Under the pieces are notes generated by a model. It was not told where the DNA came from, made no database searches, and was given only the letters and a program-made list of their open reading frames with translations. Source: Bacilli bacterium (GTDB lineage: Bacteria > Bacillota_I > Bacilli_A > RF39 > UBA660). From it: a stretch of DNA of 64,000 nucleotides. The stretch is from contig JAGAIS010000001.1 in NCBI GenBank assembly GCA_017626405.1, positions 422,885 through 486,884 on the forward strand, given 5' to 3'. Positions 8,354 through 16,890 of this stretch are shown here, one piece after another (within the stretch, counting starts at the first letter, position 1; each line of letters starts with the position of its first letter). The position numbers and the translations under genes were made by a program.

Positions 8354-8893
8354 ATGGAGAAAAAAATTAATTATCCTGGCATAACAATATTTTTACTTGC
8401 GATATCAATACTTGCTATGTCTATTGGTTTTGCTGTTCGTTCAGAAAAACTGAGAATTAATGGTAGTACTACTATCGGGGAATCGCCAAGGTGGAATGTT
8501 CATTTTGAAAATATAGAAGTTTCCCAAAATAGTGTTTTTGGAGAAAGTGTAAGAAAGCCAGCTACCATAATTAATAACGAATCAACTTTTATTAATTATG
8601 ATGTAGTTCTTACTTCTTACAACGACTCATATGAATTTACTGTTGATTTAGTAAATGAAGGAAATATTAATGCAAGGATAAGCAGTGTTATGTATACATT
8701 ATCTGATGAAGCTAAGAAGTATTTAGATTATTCTATCGAATATGAAGATGGAACTAAAGTTTTAGAAGGTGATGAACTTCCAAAGAGAAGTAAGAAGAAA
8801 ATAAAAGTAAAATTACAAAATATTTTTAAGGAAGATGTAGTTGGAGAAAAACAATTTGATATATCATTTGCTTTAGAAGTTGTACAAAAATAA
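8354..8893 (+). CDS. Second TasA-like secreted protein
   Basis: The 179-residue protein is a paralogue of the previous one. It has a hydrophobic leader with 'SIGFAVRSEKLRINGSTTIG' in place of the SipW-type cleavage region, and a beta-rich mature domain with 'FTVDLVNEGNINARI'. It could be a minor or anchoring fibre subunit, as TapA is for TasA in Bacillus, although it is not recognisably TapA. AGGTGATA precedes the ATG. The gene is 61 bases from its paralogue and 20 from the signal peptidase gene. Confidence 0.7.
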   Translation: MEKKINYPGITIFLLAISILAMSIGFAVRSEKLRINGSTTIGESPRWNVHFENIEVSQNSVFGESVRKPATIINNESTFINYDVVLTSYNDSYEFTVDLVNEGNINARISSVMYTLSDEAKKYLDYSIEYEDGTKVLEGDELPKRSKKKIKVKLQNIFKEDVVGEKQFDISFALEVVQK

Positions 8894-8912
8894 GAATAAA
8901 TAGGGAGATTTT

Positions 8913-10058
8913 ATGAAGAATAAAAGTATATATATTTATGAATTAATATTATTTGCTTTTATTGCTATCTTCAAAATATTTTTTAATGATAGATTTTCAC
9001 AATTTGAAGAAATTACAATAATTCTTTTCTTCGGAGCGAGTTTGATTGTTCTATATCAAGTATTGGGTAGAAGGAAGAATAAATCATTGCTAACCGATAA
9101 TGCAATTCAGTTATCGATAATTGTAACTATGTTATTTTTCTTACTCAGTTACTTGAGTGGATTAATTTTGGGATTCCTAAAGAATTCATATTCCATTAGT
9201 GTGTTAAGTGTTTTAAAGAATATAACATGTTTTTCGGTGATGATTATATCAGAAGAAATAATCAGAGAGATGGTAGCAAAAAGATGCAATGTTAAAAAAT
9301 TACCTTTAGTAATATTAACTATTGCCTATATTCTATTTGATTTAGTATTAGTATTTAATGTTAACAGTGTTAATACTAATTTAAAAATATTTGTATTTGT
9401 ATGTAATACAGTTTTGCCAATTATTGCAAGAAATTTACTGTGTTCATATTTAGCATATAATATTGGGGCAACTCCAGGTATTATTTATCGTCTTGCTATG
9501 ACTCTATACCCTTATATATTGCCAATCGTTCCTGATTTAGGATACTATATATCAAGTGTATTTGGAATATTAGTTCCATACATTATATATATACTAATAT
9601 CTAAATTGATTAAAGATAGTGAGAAAATAAAATTAAGCCCAATAAAGAAGAATCTTTGGTACATAAATATACCTTTAATTGTGATGCTTCTTTCTGTTGT
9701 TTCACTTGTATCGGGAATATTCAAATACCAAATAATGGCAATTGGTTCAGGATCTATGGAACCAATAATACAAGTTGGTGATGCTGTAATATTTAGCAAA
9801 TTAAAAGAATCAGAAAAGATGGATGCTGATGTTGGAGAAGTATTGGTATTTATGCACAATGGCAAATATATAACACATAGAATAGTTAATAAATATGTCG
9901 ATTCTGAAGGTGAGTTAGTCTATCAGACTAAAGGAGATAAAAATAATGATAATGACAATTTCGCTGTTCATAAAAGTGATGTTGTTGGAGTTGTTAAATT
10001 GAAGATTAATTATATAGGTTTACCTAGTATTTGGGTACAAAATTTGTTTAGAAATTAA
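8913..10058 (+). CDS. sipW: SipW-type signal peptidase I with multispanning N-terminal extension
   Basis: The C-terminal domain (from about residue 265) has the signal peptidase I signature. The nucleophile Ser lies in 'GSGSMEP', and 'THRIVN' supplies His where typical bacterial enzymes have Lys, which is the ER/SipW-type arrangement; 'TKGDKNND' matches the conserved 'GDxxxxxD' box. The first 260 residues hold about seven hydrophobic helices, which is unusual because SipW proteins are about 190 residues with one or two helices. The gene sits between TasA-like genes and a DUF5305-like gene, so it probably processes their leaders at the outer face of the membrane. The role of the extension is unknown. 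Confidence 0.85.
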   Translation: MKNKSIYIYELILFAFIAIFKIFFNDRFSQFEEITIILFFGASLIVLYQVLGRRKNKSLLTDNAIQLSIIVTMLFFLLSYLSGLILGFLKNSYSISVLSVLKNITCFSVMIISEEIIREMVAKRCNVKKLPLVILTIAYILFDLVLVFNVNSVNTNLKIFVFVCNTVLPIIARNLLCSYLAYNIGATPGIIYRLAMTLYPYILPIVPDLGYYISSVFGILVPYIIYILISKLIKDSEKIKLSPIKKNLWYINIPLIVMLLSVVSLVSGIFKYQIMAIGSGSMEPIIQVGDAVIFSKLKESEKMDADVGEVLVFMHNGKYITHRIVNKYVDSEGELVYQTKGDKNNDNDNFAVHKSDVVGVVKLKINYIGLPSIWVQNLFRN

Positions 10059-10070
10059 GGAGGCTAGTAT

Positions 10071-11189
10071 ATGGAAAAGAATACTAAGAGAGCAAAAAGA
10101 ACTAATAAAAATAAAAAGAGTGAAATAGTAATGCCTAAGAAGAATAATGCTATAACTTATATTTTATTTGCTATTGCTATAATTATAACAATTATTCTAG
10201 CAGAATATTTTACTACTAAAAAAGTTGATGATATTGTATTATCACAGTTGAATTACTTTGAAACTGCCAATACAGATTTTAAAGTTTATTACAAAAAAGG
10301 TGCATTTAAGGATAAAGATTATTATGTATGTGATAACAATCATACAGATACTTGTGTAACTCAATTTGTCGATAATATAGATACGACATTTAATTACTAT
10401 AATAGTTATTCTGAAGATATAAATGGATCATATTCATACTATGTTAAAGCAACTTTAAAAGTATTTGAACCAGGAAAAGAGGAAAATGTTTACTGGGCTC
10501 CTGAATATGATTTGACAGATAAAGAGACAATTGATTTCAACAAACAAGGTAGTTATCGCATATCTAAGAATTTAGTTATCGATTATGAAAAATTCTTAGA
10601 AGAATATAATAAATATAAGAGTAAGAGTGCAATATCTACTAGTGCTAAGTTAATTGTTAAGTTTATTGTAAAGAATGATGGTGAATATCCTGGATTAAAT
10701 AGTATTGCTCATGATGCGGATATTACTATGGAAGTTCCTCTAAGTGAACAATCATTCAATATTACTTTTAGTAATTCAATAAAACCAGAAGAACAAAAAA
10801 TTGTTAATCTAGAAGATAATCAAGCTGATAGAATATTTACTAAGATTATTGCTGGATTATGTTGGCTATTTGCTGTATTATTATCGGCAATTCTATTTAT
10901 TGTTTATCGCACTAATGTAAATAAAGAAAGTTTATATTCAAGAAAACTAAAGAAGATATTAAATACTTATGATAGTATTATTGTAAATGTTGAAACATTG
11001 CCAAAGACAAGTGATTTAAGTGTTGTAAATGTTACTACATTCGAAGAACTTGTCGATGCTCAAATGGAAGTAAGATTGCCAATTAACTTCAAAGAAGATA
11101 CGAAGAAACATATTGCTAAGTTTGTTCTTGTAAGAAATAATTTGGCTTGGATTTATACTTTAGAAGAGGGTAATGAAGGTGAAAAATAA
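10071..11189 (+). CDS. DUF5305-like membrane protein of the SipW locus
   Basis: The 372-residue protein has a Lys-rich N terminus, a transmembrane helix (about residues 27-44), an ectodomain of about 210 residues with many aromatic residues and two Cys (VCDNNHTDTC), a second helix (about 264-284) and a cytoplasmic tail of about 85 residues. Topology and the 'F...GSY.I...L.IDYEKFLEEY' region resemble DUF5305 proteins, which often occur beside SipW-type peptidases in archaea and Firmicutes. A consensus AAGGAGG precedes the ATG. It may be an assembly or anchoring factor for the fibre subunits; this is an inference from context. Confidence 0.65.
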   Translation: MEKNTKRAKRTNKNKKSEIVMPKKNNAITYILFAIAIIITIILAEYFTTKKVDDIVLSQLNYFETANTDFKVYYKKGAFKDKDYYVCDNNHTDTCVTQFVDNIDTTFNYYNSYSEDINGSYSYYVKATLKVFEPGKEENVYWAPEYDLTDKETIDFNKQGSYRISKNLVIDYEKFLEEYNKYKSKSAISTSAKLIVKFIVKNDGEYPGLNSIAHDADITMEVPLSEQSFNITFSNSIKPEEQKIVNLEDNQADRIFTKIIAGLCWLFAVLLSAILFIVYRTNVNKESLYSRKLKKILNTYDSIIVNVETLPKTSDLSVVNVTTFEELVDAQMEVRLPINFKEDTKKHIAKFVLVRNNLAWIYTLEEGNEGEK

Positions 11190-12516
11190 ACTTAGGATAA
11201 TATTTAATCATTCGAGTATTATTGTAAGTTTAGTCTTAGTTATTCTTATAAGTTTCATTAGTGTTGGCTATGCTTTCTATAGTGCAGAGTTATCTTCTAT
11301 AGGAATAATTAGTTTAGATGTTACTTCCAATATAGATTGCATAGCAACTAGTTTGACAAATGGTGATAATAAAAATACTACTTATATTGATTCTTCTTAC
11401 ACAAATCAAGAATATCATAATAAGAGTATTATAAAGTCGAAAGTATATGGTACTTTCAATAGTGGATCAGGAGATTATATGACGATGGTTATTAACATCA
11501 AAAATGTATCTTCACAACCACAGACGTTTACTGAATTTGCTAGTTCATCTTCTCTCGATTCCGATGGCAATTTTTTACCACAGCCAAGACTTTTAAACAT
11601 TGTGATTGGCGATGTGTTAGAACCAAATGAATCGAGGGATATTAGGGTTATATATTATTATAAAAATAGTATAAGCAATCAGAAATCCTTTGAAGCAGAA
11701 TATACATTTATATTTGAAGATGGAAGGGTAAATGTTACAGTACCAACAATGATGGGAACTATCGATAAAAATGTATTTGATGTTAAAGATGAAGTTGTTA
11801 GTTCAAGTGTTAATATTGTCAATGCTTTTGATGTTTCTGTTAAGTATTATCTTCGCCTAAGCAATAATGATGGAATTGTTACTTTAGTTGATGGTTCTAA
11901 TAAAGTATCTAGTTATTCAAGCATATTAGATGCTGGCGAAAATGAAAATAAACCAATATATTTTAAGGTCGATTTTGGAACAAATGCTTCTGTTTCAACT
12001 ATGTTATATATAGAGACAGAAAATGGAGAGATATATGACATTCAAGAATTAACATTTAATAATAATAATAAACCTCAATCAATTATACCTATTAATATTA
12101 TTGTTGAAGCGTCTAATAAATGGCAAGGTTCTAGTTATAGTCTTTGGCTGGAAGCTGATAATTCGGCTAATGATACGCCTGTAACTGATTTTTCAATTGT
12201 TGTTAAATTTAAAGATGGTTGTGCGCTTAAAAGCTTCCAATATTATGGTACGGGAGTTGGCAAATGGAACAATTCAACTTTAACATATACTATCAATGGA
12301 ATAGATCAATGGAATACGAGAGAACATTTATCTATTCCTGAAAATACTACTCAGAGATTTGGTATCTTTAAAATGGATTTCTATGATGAATTAGAAACAA
12401 TTTATGATTATATCGATTATGTAGTTGTTCTGAATGAGATAGAAGATCCTGGCGATTCTGAAGCAGAATGTTCTTATAATGAAGATAATGAATTTGTCTG
12501 CAGTCCTGGTCAATAA
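11173..12516 (+). CDS. Secreted protein with SipW-type leader and C-terminal carbohydrate-binding-like domain
   Basis: The 447-residue protein has the leader 'FISVGYAFYSAELSSIG', the same motif as the two TasA-like proteins, and so is a likely SipW substrate. Two beta-rich regions follow. The last one (about residues 310-435) has the spacing of a cellulose-binding CBM2/CBM3-like fold ('W.GSSYSLWLEADN', 'ISIPENTTQRFG'-type strands), although this assignment is tentative. A Cys-containing acidic tail closes the protein. Its start overlaps the end of the DUF5305-like gene by 17 bases, so translation is probably coupled. A terminator ends the operon after it. Confidence 0.65.
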   Translation: MKVKNKLRIIFNHSSIIVSLVLVILISFISVGYAFYSAELSSIGIISLDVTSNIDCIATSLTNGDNKNTTYIDSSYTNQEYHNKSIIKSKVYGTFNSGSGDYMTMVINIKNVSSQPQTFTEFASSSSLDSDGNFLPQPRLLNIVIGDVLEPNESRDIRVIYYYKNSISNQKSFEAEYTFIFEDGRVNVTVPTMMGTIDKNVFDVKDEVVSSSVNIVNAFDVSVKYYLRLSNNDGIVTLVDGSNKVSSYSSILDAGENENKPIYFKVDFGTNASVSTMLYIETENGEIYDIQELTFNNNNKPQSIIPINIIVEASNKWQGSSYSLWLEADNSANDTPVTDFSIVVKFKDGCALKSFQYYGTGVGKWNNSTLTYTINGIDQWNTREHLSIPENTTQRFGIFKMDFYDELETIYDYIDYVVVLNEIEDPGDSEAECSYNEDNEFVCSPGQ

Positions 12517-12547
12517 AGAAATTAATTTATTTAATTTCTTTTTTTAT
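12515..12547 (+). terminator. Rho-independent terminator of the SipW/TasA operon
   Basis: The stem AAAGAAATTA / TAATTTCTTT is followed by a T tract. Confidence 0.75.
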
Positions 12548-12584
12548 TATTCATAAATATGATAATATATAGATAGGTGATAAC

Positions 12585-12780
12585 ATGAAAAAGATTATAT
12601 TGCTAAAGATTATTCTTCAGTAGAACAAGAAGGCCCTGTTATTTAGATGATCGAGTATTAAATAATATGAATATAAAGATAATAAGAGATAAAATATGGA
12701 AAGTTGAAGATGGAGTATTAAGACATGATTCTATTAAAACTTCATATTTGATATTTTCCTATTTAATGGATGGTGAATAG
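12585..12780 (+). pseudogene. yvcK: Remnant of yvcK upstream of whiA
   Basis: An AGGTGA site and an ATG (12585) are followed by protein-like sequence broken by frameshifts. In one frame it reads KDYIAKDYSSVEQEGPV, and after a shift YLDDRVLNNMNIKII, then KVEDGVLRHDSIK and a final stop at 12778. 'EPV..DD..L...GVKVI' and 'DGVIRHD..K.A' are typical of the C-terminal end of YvcK/CofD-like gluconeogenesis factors, and rapZ-yvcK-whiA is the usual Firmicute order. More than 250 codons of the usual length are missing, so this looks like a large in-gene deletion that kept the promoter, ribosome-binding site and 3' end. Confidence 0.65.
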
Positions 12781-12782
12781 TT

Positions 12783-13682
12783 ATGTCATTTACGACGACA
12801 ATTAAAGATGAAGTAACAAAGATAGAAACTGAAAGAGTAGAGTCTTTAGCTGAAGTAGCTGCTTTTATTAAATATAATGGCAAAATAAATGAAGATTCTA
12901 TTGAATTATACATTGAGAATAATTCGGTAGCTAGAAGAATGTTTAATTTAATTAAAAGACTTTATAAAATAAATATAACTTTAACGATTAGAACGCAAAA
13001 GAGATTTCAAACTAAAACTATGTATATTTTGACGATTAGAGATATGGAATCTATATTGTTCGATATGAATAATATAGTAAAGAATATTATGGATTATAGC
13101 ACTCCTGAGAAGGCGTCGTTTATAAAGGGAGTATTTCTTGCAAATGGTTCGATAAATGATCCAAAGAAGAGTAAATATCACTTAGAACTTTTAATAAGTG
13201 ATGAATGCTCTGCTAAATTAGTACATAAAATACTACTTAGTTTAAAGTTTTCGAGTAAGATATTAAAGCGAGATAAAGGGTATATGGTATATATTAAAGC
13301 AAGTGAACAGATAAGTGATTTTATTAAGATGTTGGGCGCTATTAACTCATTATTCTATTATGAAGATATAAGAATATATCGCGATCATAAGAACATGGTA
13401 AATCGTTTAAATAACTGTGAACAGGCAAATGTTGAGAAATCTATGAGAAGTGCCAATGAACAACTTTCTAACATTGAATACTTAAAAGACAATGATCTAT
13501 TATCTTTACTTGATGAGAAAACTAAATTAGTAATTGAATATCGCGAGAAGTATCCTGAAACAACTCTACAGGAACTTGCAGATATCATCTCTTTAGAAAC
13601 TGATGTTGTAATAACTAAATCTGGTATTAATCATCATTTTAGAAAAATCAAAGAATTAGTAGAAAGACACAAAAATAAATAA
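12783..13682 (+). CDS. whiA: DNA-binding protein WhiA
   Basis: The 299-residue protein opens with 'MSFTTTIKDEV', typical of WhiA. The LAGLIDADG-like domain (about 90-190) includes 'FIKGVFLANGSINDPKKSKYHLE', and the C-terminal helix-turn-helix region (about 220-299) includes 'TTLQELADII' and 'ITKSGINHHFRKI'. In Gram-positive bacteria WhiA affects cell division and sporulation. The gene starts two bases after the yvcK remnant, with GGTGA in the remnant serving as ribosome-binding site, so it probably relies on the promoter of the dead gene. Confidence 0.95.
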   Translation: MSFTTTIKDEVTKIETERVESLAEVAAFIKYNGKINEDSIELYIENNSVARRMFNLIKRLYKINITLTIRTQKRFQTKTMYILTIRDMESILFDMNNIVKNIMDYSTPEKASFIKGVFLANGSINDPKKSKYHLELLISDECSAKLVHKILLSLKFSSKILKRDKGYMVYIKASEQISDFIKMLGAINSLFYYEDIRIYRDHKNMVNRLNNCEQANVEKSMRSANEQLSNIEYLKDNDLLSLLDEKTKLVIEYREKYPETTLQELADIISLETDVVITKSGINHHFRKIKELVERHKNK

Positions 13683-13699
13683 CATGCATTGCATGTTAT
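13681..13699. terminator. Bidirectional terminator between whiA and clpP
   Basis: The palindrome AACATGC-ATT-GCATGTT lies between the two convergent stop codons, with T-rich sequence on the + side and A-rich sequence on the other side. Confidence 0.75.
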
Positions 13700-14265
13700 T
13701 TTATTATTTTATCTACTAAATGGTATTTTAAAGCTTCTTCAGCGTTCATATAATTATCTATTTTAGTATCTTTTTCTATTTGTTTAATACTTTTATTTGT
13801 ATTGATTGCGAGTATTTTATTTACTCTATTTTTTACTTTCTTTAAGTGTTCGGTCTGTGCTTCGATCTCTGTCGATTTACCTGATACGCCACTAGCTACT
13901 TCGTGGATCATAACTTCGGCATTCTCTAAAATATTTCTCTTTCCCTTAGTACCGCCAGCAAGTAAAAAAGCTCCCATTGAAGCAGATAAACCAACTCCAT
14001 AAGTATTGACATCTGACTTTATTAAATTCATGGTATCATATATTGCAAGACCGGCAGATACAGAACCTCCGGGAGAATTAATATATAGATGAATATCATC
14101 ATGACTAATTGAATCTAAATAAAGTAATTCAGAAACAATTAAAGAAGACATGTTATCTTCAATTTCTCCAGTCAAAACTATAATTCTTTCTTTTAATAAT
14201 CTCGAGAATATATCATATGCTGTAATGCCTTCGTTTGTATTTTCTACAATTGTTGGAATTATCAA
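13696..14265 (-). CDS. clpP: ATP-dependent Clp protease proteolytic subunit ClpP
   Basis: The 189-residue protein has the full ClpP catalytic triad: Ser in 'SASMGAFLLAGG', His in 'VMIHEVASG' and Asp in 'KIDNYMNAEEAL'. 'INSPGGSVSAGLAIYDTM' is the conserved substrate groove. Reading from a GTG at 14274 would place the ribosome-binding site inside the coding region; AGGTGA is correctly spaced for the TTG at 14265, giving the usual 'M.IPTV.E' start. ClpP works with ClpX or ClpC ATPases, which are not in this window. It is convergent with whiA. Confidence 0.95.
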   Translation of the reverse strand: MIIPTIVENTNEGITAYDIFSRLLKERIIVLTGEIEDNMSSLIVSELLYLDSISHDDIHLYINSPGGSVSAGLAIYDTMNLIKSDVNTYGVGLSASMGAFLLAGGTKGKRNILENAEVMIHEVASGVSGKSTEIEAQTEHLKKVKNRVNKILAINTNKSIKQIEKDTKIDNYMNAEEALKYHLVDKIIK

Positions 14266-14388
14266 ATTTATCACCTATTAATATTATATATAAACTAATT
14301 ATTTATATTCTGTAATGTTTTACATATATTTGGTGATTTTTGTCGTAAATATAAAATAACATGATATAATTAAAATAGGTGATACTAG

Positions 14389-15828
14389 ATGAATTTAAAA
14401 GTTTATCAAGCGGGGTTAAAGTTTATGTTGGTAAATGCTGTTAAGCGTTTATACAATGGGGAAGTAATATTTCACCATAGTCTTGATCATGGAATATATG
14501 CAACAATTATTACTAATAAGGTAATAAATGAAAATGATGTTTCTCAAATTAAGGATTGCATGTTAAAGATAGTAAGTGATAGTATTCCATTCAATAAGAA
14601 GGTTGTTACTCGTAGAGAAGCATATGATTTTTATATGAAGAAGAAACATTTTGAGAAGGCAAGAAATATCCTAAATGTAAGTAATCTTACAATTTCTCTA
14701 TTTGAATTTGAAGGACAATATAATTATTTCTATTCTCATGATATGCCAAAGACTAGTGGAGAATTATCTATATTTGACTTGTATTATATTTCTCCTAATG
14801 AGATAGTTTTATTGTATCCAACTGAGGGAGTTATTAATTTTAAATTTAGACATAAGATATATGAAGCTTTCGGCGAGTATGATGTTTGGCTAAATAGACA
14901 GAATATTAACTATGTAAGCGATATTAACAGGGAAGTTTCTTCGGGACATGTTGAAGCATTAATTAGAAAAAATGATTTAGTTATCGATAATAAACTATAT
15001 GAAATAGCTAAAGATGTAATTGCTCAAAATAAGAGAGTAGTTGCGATTGCAGGACCTTCCTCTTCGGGTAAAACTACTACTAGTAAAAAACTCAGTTTAT
15101 ATATTGCCAGTTTAGGCAAAACGGCAATTCCAATTAGTTTAGATGATTTTTTTCTAAATAGAGGAGATACTCCTAAAGATGAAGATGGGAACCCTGATTA
15201 TGAATGTTTGCAAGCATTGGATTTAAATCTATTTAATGAAGATTTACAGAAATTATTAAATGGCGAAGAAGTAGTTTTGCCAAGATTTGATTTTATTGAT
15301 GGAGTTAAATATTTCGATAATGAACCTGTAAAACTAAATGAAGATGAAATACTTGTAATTGAGGGATTACATGCAATTAATCCAGAACTTTTAAGTATAG
15401 ATTCAAATATTTTATATAAAATATATATTAGTCCTTTAACTCCTCTTAATGTTGATAGGCACAATTACATATCGACAACAGATAATCGACTTCTAAGACG
15501 AATTGTAAGAGATTTTAGAACGAGAGGAAGAAGTGCTGAAGAATCTTTAGAGAGTTGGGCTAGTGTAAGAAGAGGGGAGGAAAAATATATTTTCCCTTAT
15601 ACTGATAATTGTGATGCAATAGTTAATACAGCATATGTATATGAAATTGGAATATTGAAAGTATATGTAGAACCTCTACTTTATGATATTGATATTAATT
15701 CACCAATGTTTAATGAAGCGAGAAGATTACTGGATAGTTTAAAGACTTTTTATCCTATTCCTAGTGAATATGTAGCGAGGGATAATTTACTTAGAGAGTT
15801 TATTGGTGGATCTAGTTTTGAGGAGTGA
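14389..15828 (+). CDS. Uridine-kinase-like nucleoside kinase with ThrRS-type accessory domain
   Basis: The 479-residue protein has an N-terminal region (about 1-190) resembling the SAD-type domain of threonyl-tRNA synthetases: 'GLKFMLVNAVKRLY', 'HHSLDHGIY'. It then has a P-loop kinase domain with Walker A 'GPSSSGKTTTSKKL', 'SLDDFF' and 'VIEGLHAINPEL', typical of the uridine kinase/phosphoribulokinase family. Relatives often carry an extra TGS domain at the front; that is absent here and the start is well placed after AGGTGATA. The substrate is unproven, with a nucleoside most likely. It is followed at five bases by gap, which is probably in the same operon. Confidence 0.8.
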   Translation: MNLKVYQAGLKFMLVNAVKRLYNGEVIFHHSLDHGIYATIITNKVINENDVSQIKDCMLKIVSDSIPFNKKVVTRREAYDFYMKKKHFEKARNILNVSNLTISLFEFEGQYNYFYSHDMPKTSGELSIFDLYYISPNEIVLLYPTEGVINFKFRHKIYEAFGEYDVWLNRQNINYVSDINREVSSGHVEALIRKNDLVIDNKLYEIAKDVIAQNKRVVAIAGPSSSGKTTTSKKLSLYIASLGKTAIPISLDDFFLNRGDTPKDEDGNPDYECLQALDLNLFNEDLQKLLNGEEVVLPRFDFIDGVKYFDNEPVKLNEDEILVIEGLHAINPELLSIDSNILYKIYISPLTPLNVDRHNYISTTDNRLLRRIVRDFRTRGRSAEESLESWASVRRGEEKYIFPYTDNCDAIVNTAYVYEIGILKVYVEPLLYDIDINSPMFNEARRLLDSLKTFYPIPSEYVARDNLLREFIGGSSFEE

Positions 15829-15832
15829 TAAG

Positions 15833-16834
15833 ATGAAAAATATAGCTATAAATGGATTTGGAAGAATTGGAAGATTGGCTTTTAGAATATTAATGGATAA
15901 AAGTGATATGCAAGTAGTAGCAATTAATGATTTAACTAGTGTTGAAGATTTATTCTATTTACTTAAATATGATTCTAATTTTAAAGAATTTGATTATTCA
16001 AATATAAGTTTTAATGATGAGGGATTAATCTTTAATGGTAGGTTAATAAAGGTTTTTAAAGAAACTGATGCCAATAATATTCCGTGGGGAGAATTAAATG
16101 TTGATGTTGTACTTGAATGTACGGGACATTATACAGAATTGAATTCTGCTATGTCTCATATTAATGCAGGAGCAAAACATGTTATTATTTCAGCTCCAGC
16201 TAAAGGAGACATGAAGACAATTGTATATGGTGTAAATGATAATATATTAGATGGTACGGAACCTGTTATATCTAGTGCTAGTTGTACTACTAATTGTCTT
16301 GCTCCTGTATTGAATGTAATCGATCAAAATTTTAAAATATTATCAGGTTATATGACGACTGTTCATGCGACAACAAACGATCAGACAACTTTGGATGTAG
16401 CTCATAAGAAGGGCGCTTTCTCTCGCCGAGGAAGAAGCGCAATGGCAAATATTATTCCAGCATCTACGGGAGCAGCTACAGCTATTGGTTTAGTTTTACC
16501 TCACTTAAAAGGAAAACTTGCAGGTTCAGCTTTCCGAGTACCTGTTATCGATGGTTCTGTTATTGATTTGATATTAAAATTAGATAGTAATGTTACTAAA
16601 GAGGAAATAAATGAAGCAATACGTAGAAATGTAAATGAAGTAATGGATATAACTTTTGATCCGGTAGTTTCGAGTGATGTCGTAGGTAATACTCATGGGG
16701 CATTAGTAGATGGATTATTAACTGATGTTTTGACATCAGAAGATGGATGTCAACTTGTTAAAATTGTAGCTTGGTATGATAACGAACTAGGATATACAAG
16801 TCAAATGATAAGAACGCTTGAAAAACTAATATAA
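15833..16834 (+). CDS. gap: Glyceraldehyde-3-phosphate dehydrogenase
   Basis: The 333-residue protein starts 'MKNIAINGFGRIGRLAFR', the NAD-binding Rossmann motif. The catalytic Cys lies in 'SSASCTTNCLAPV' and the base His in 'TTVHATTNDQ'; 'NELGYTSQMI' closes the protein. Asp in 'AINDLTS' at the end of the second strand favours NAD over NADP, so a glycolytic role is likely. The ATG at 15833 follows AGGAGTGATA; an in-frame ATG further upstream lies inside the kinase gene and is unlikely. Confidence 0.95.
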   Translation: MKNIAINGFGRIGRLAFRILMDKSDMQVVAINDLTSVEDLFYLLKYDSNFKEFDYSNISFNDEGLIFNGRLIKVFKETDANNIPWGELNVDVVLECTGHYTELNSAMSHINAGAKHVIISAPAKGDMKTIVYGVNDNILDGTEPVISSASCTTNCLAPVLNVIDQNFKILSGYMTTVHATTNDQTTLDVAHKKGAFSRRGRSAMANIIPASTGAATAIGLVLPHLKGKLAGSAFRVPVIDGSVIDLILKLDSNVTKEEINEAIRRNVNEVMDITFDPVVSSDVVGNTHGALVDGLLTDVLTSEDGCQLVKIVAWYDNELGYTSQMIRTLEKLI

Positions 16835-16857
16835 GACATAGAAATATGTCTTTTTTT
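16833..16857 (+). terminator. Rho-independent terminator after gap
   Basis: The stem AAGACATA / TATGTCTT has a GAAA loop and a T tract, and overlaps the gap stop codon. Confidence 0.85.
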
Positions 16858-16890
16858 ATGCTATTATATTATTATAATAGGAGTGATTGT

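Noticed and set aside
8913-9700. CPBP-type protease motif in the N-terminal helices of the signal peptidase
   Set aside because: SEEIIRE has the wrong spacing for EExxxR and the second motif is missing.
15803-15832. Longer N terminus for gap from an upstream ATG
   Set aside because: It lies inside the kinase gene and before the ribosome-binding site; GAPDH proteins start at the Met of 15833.
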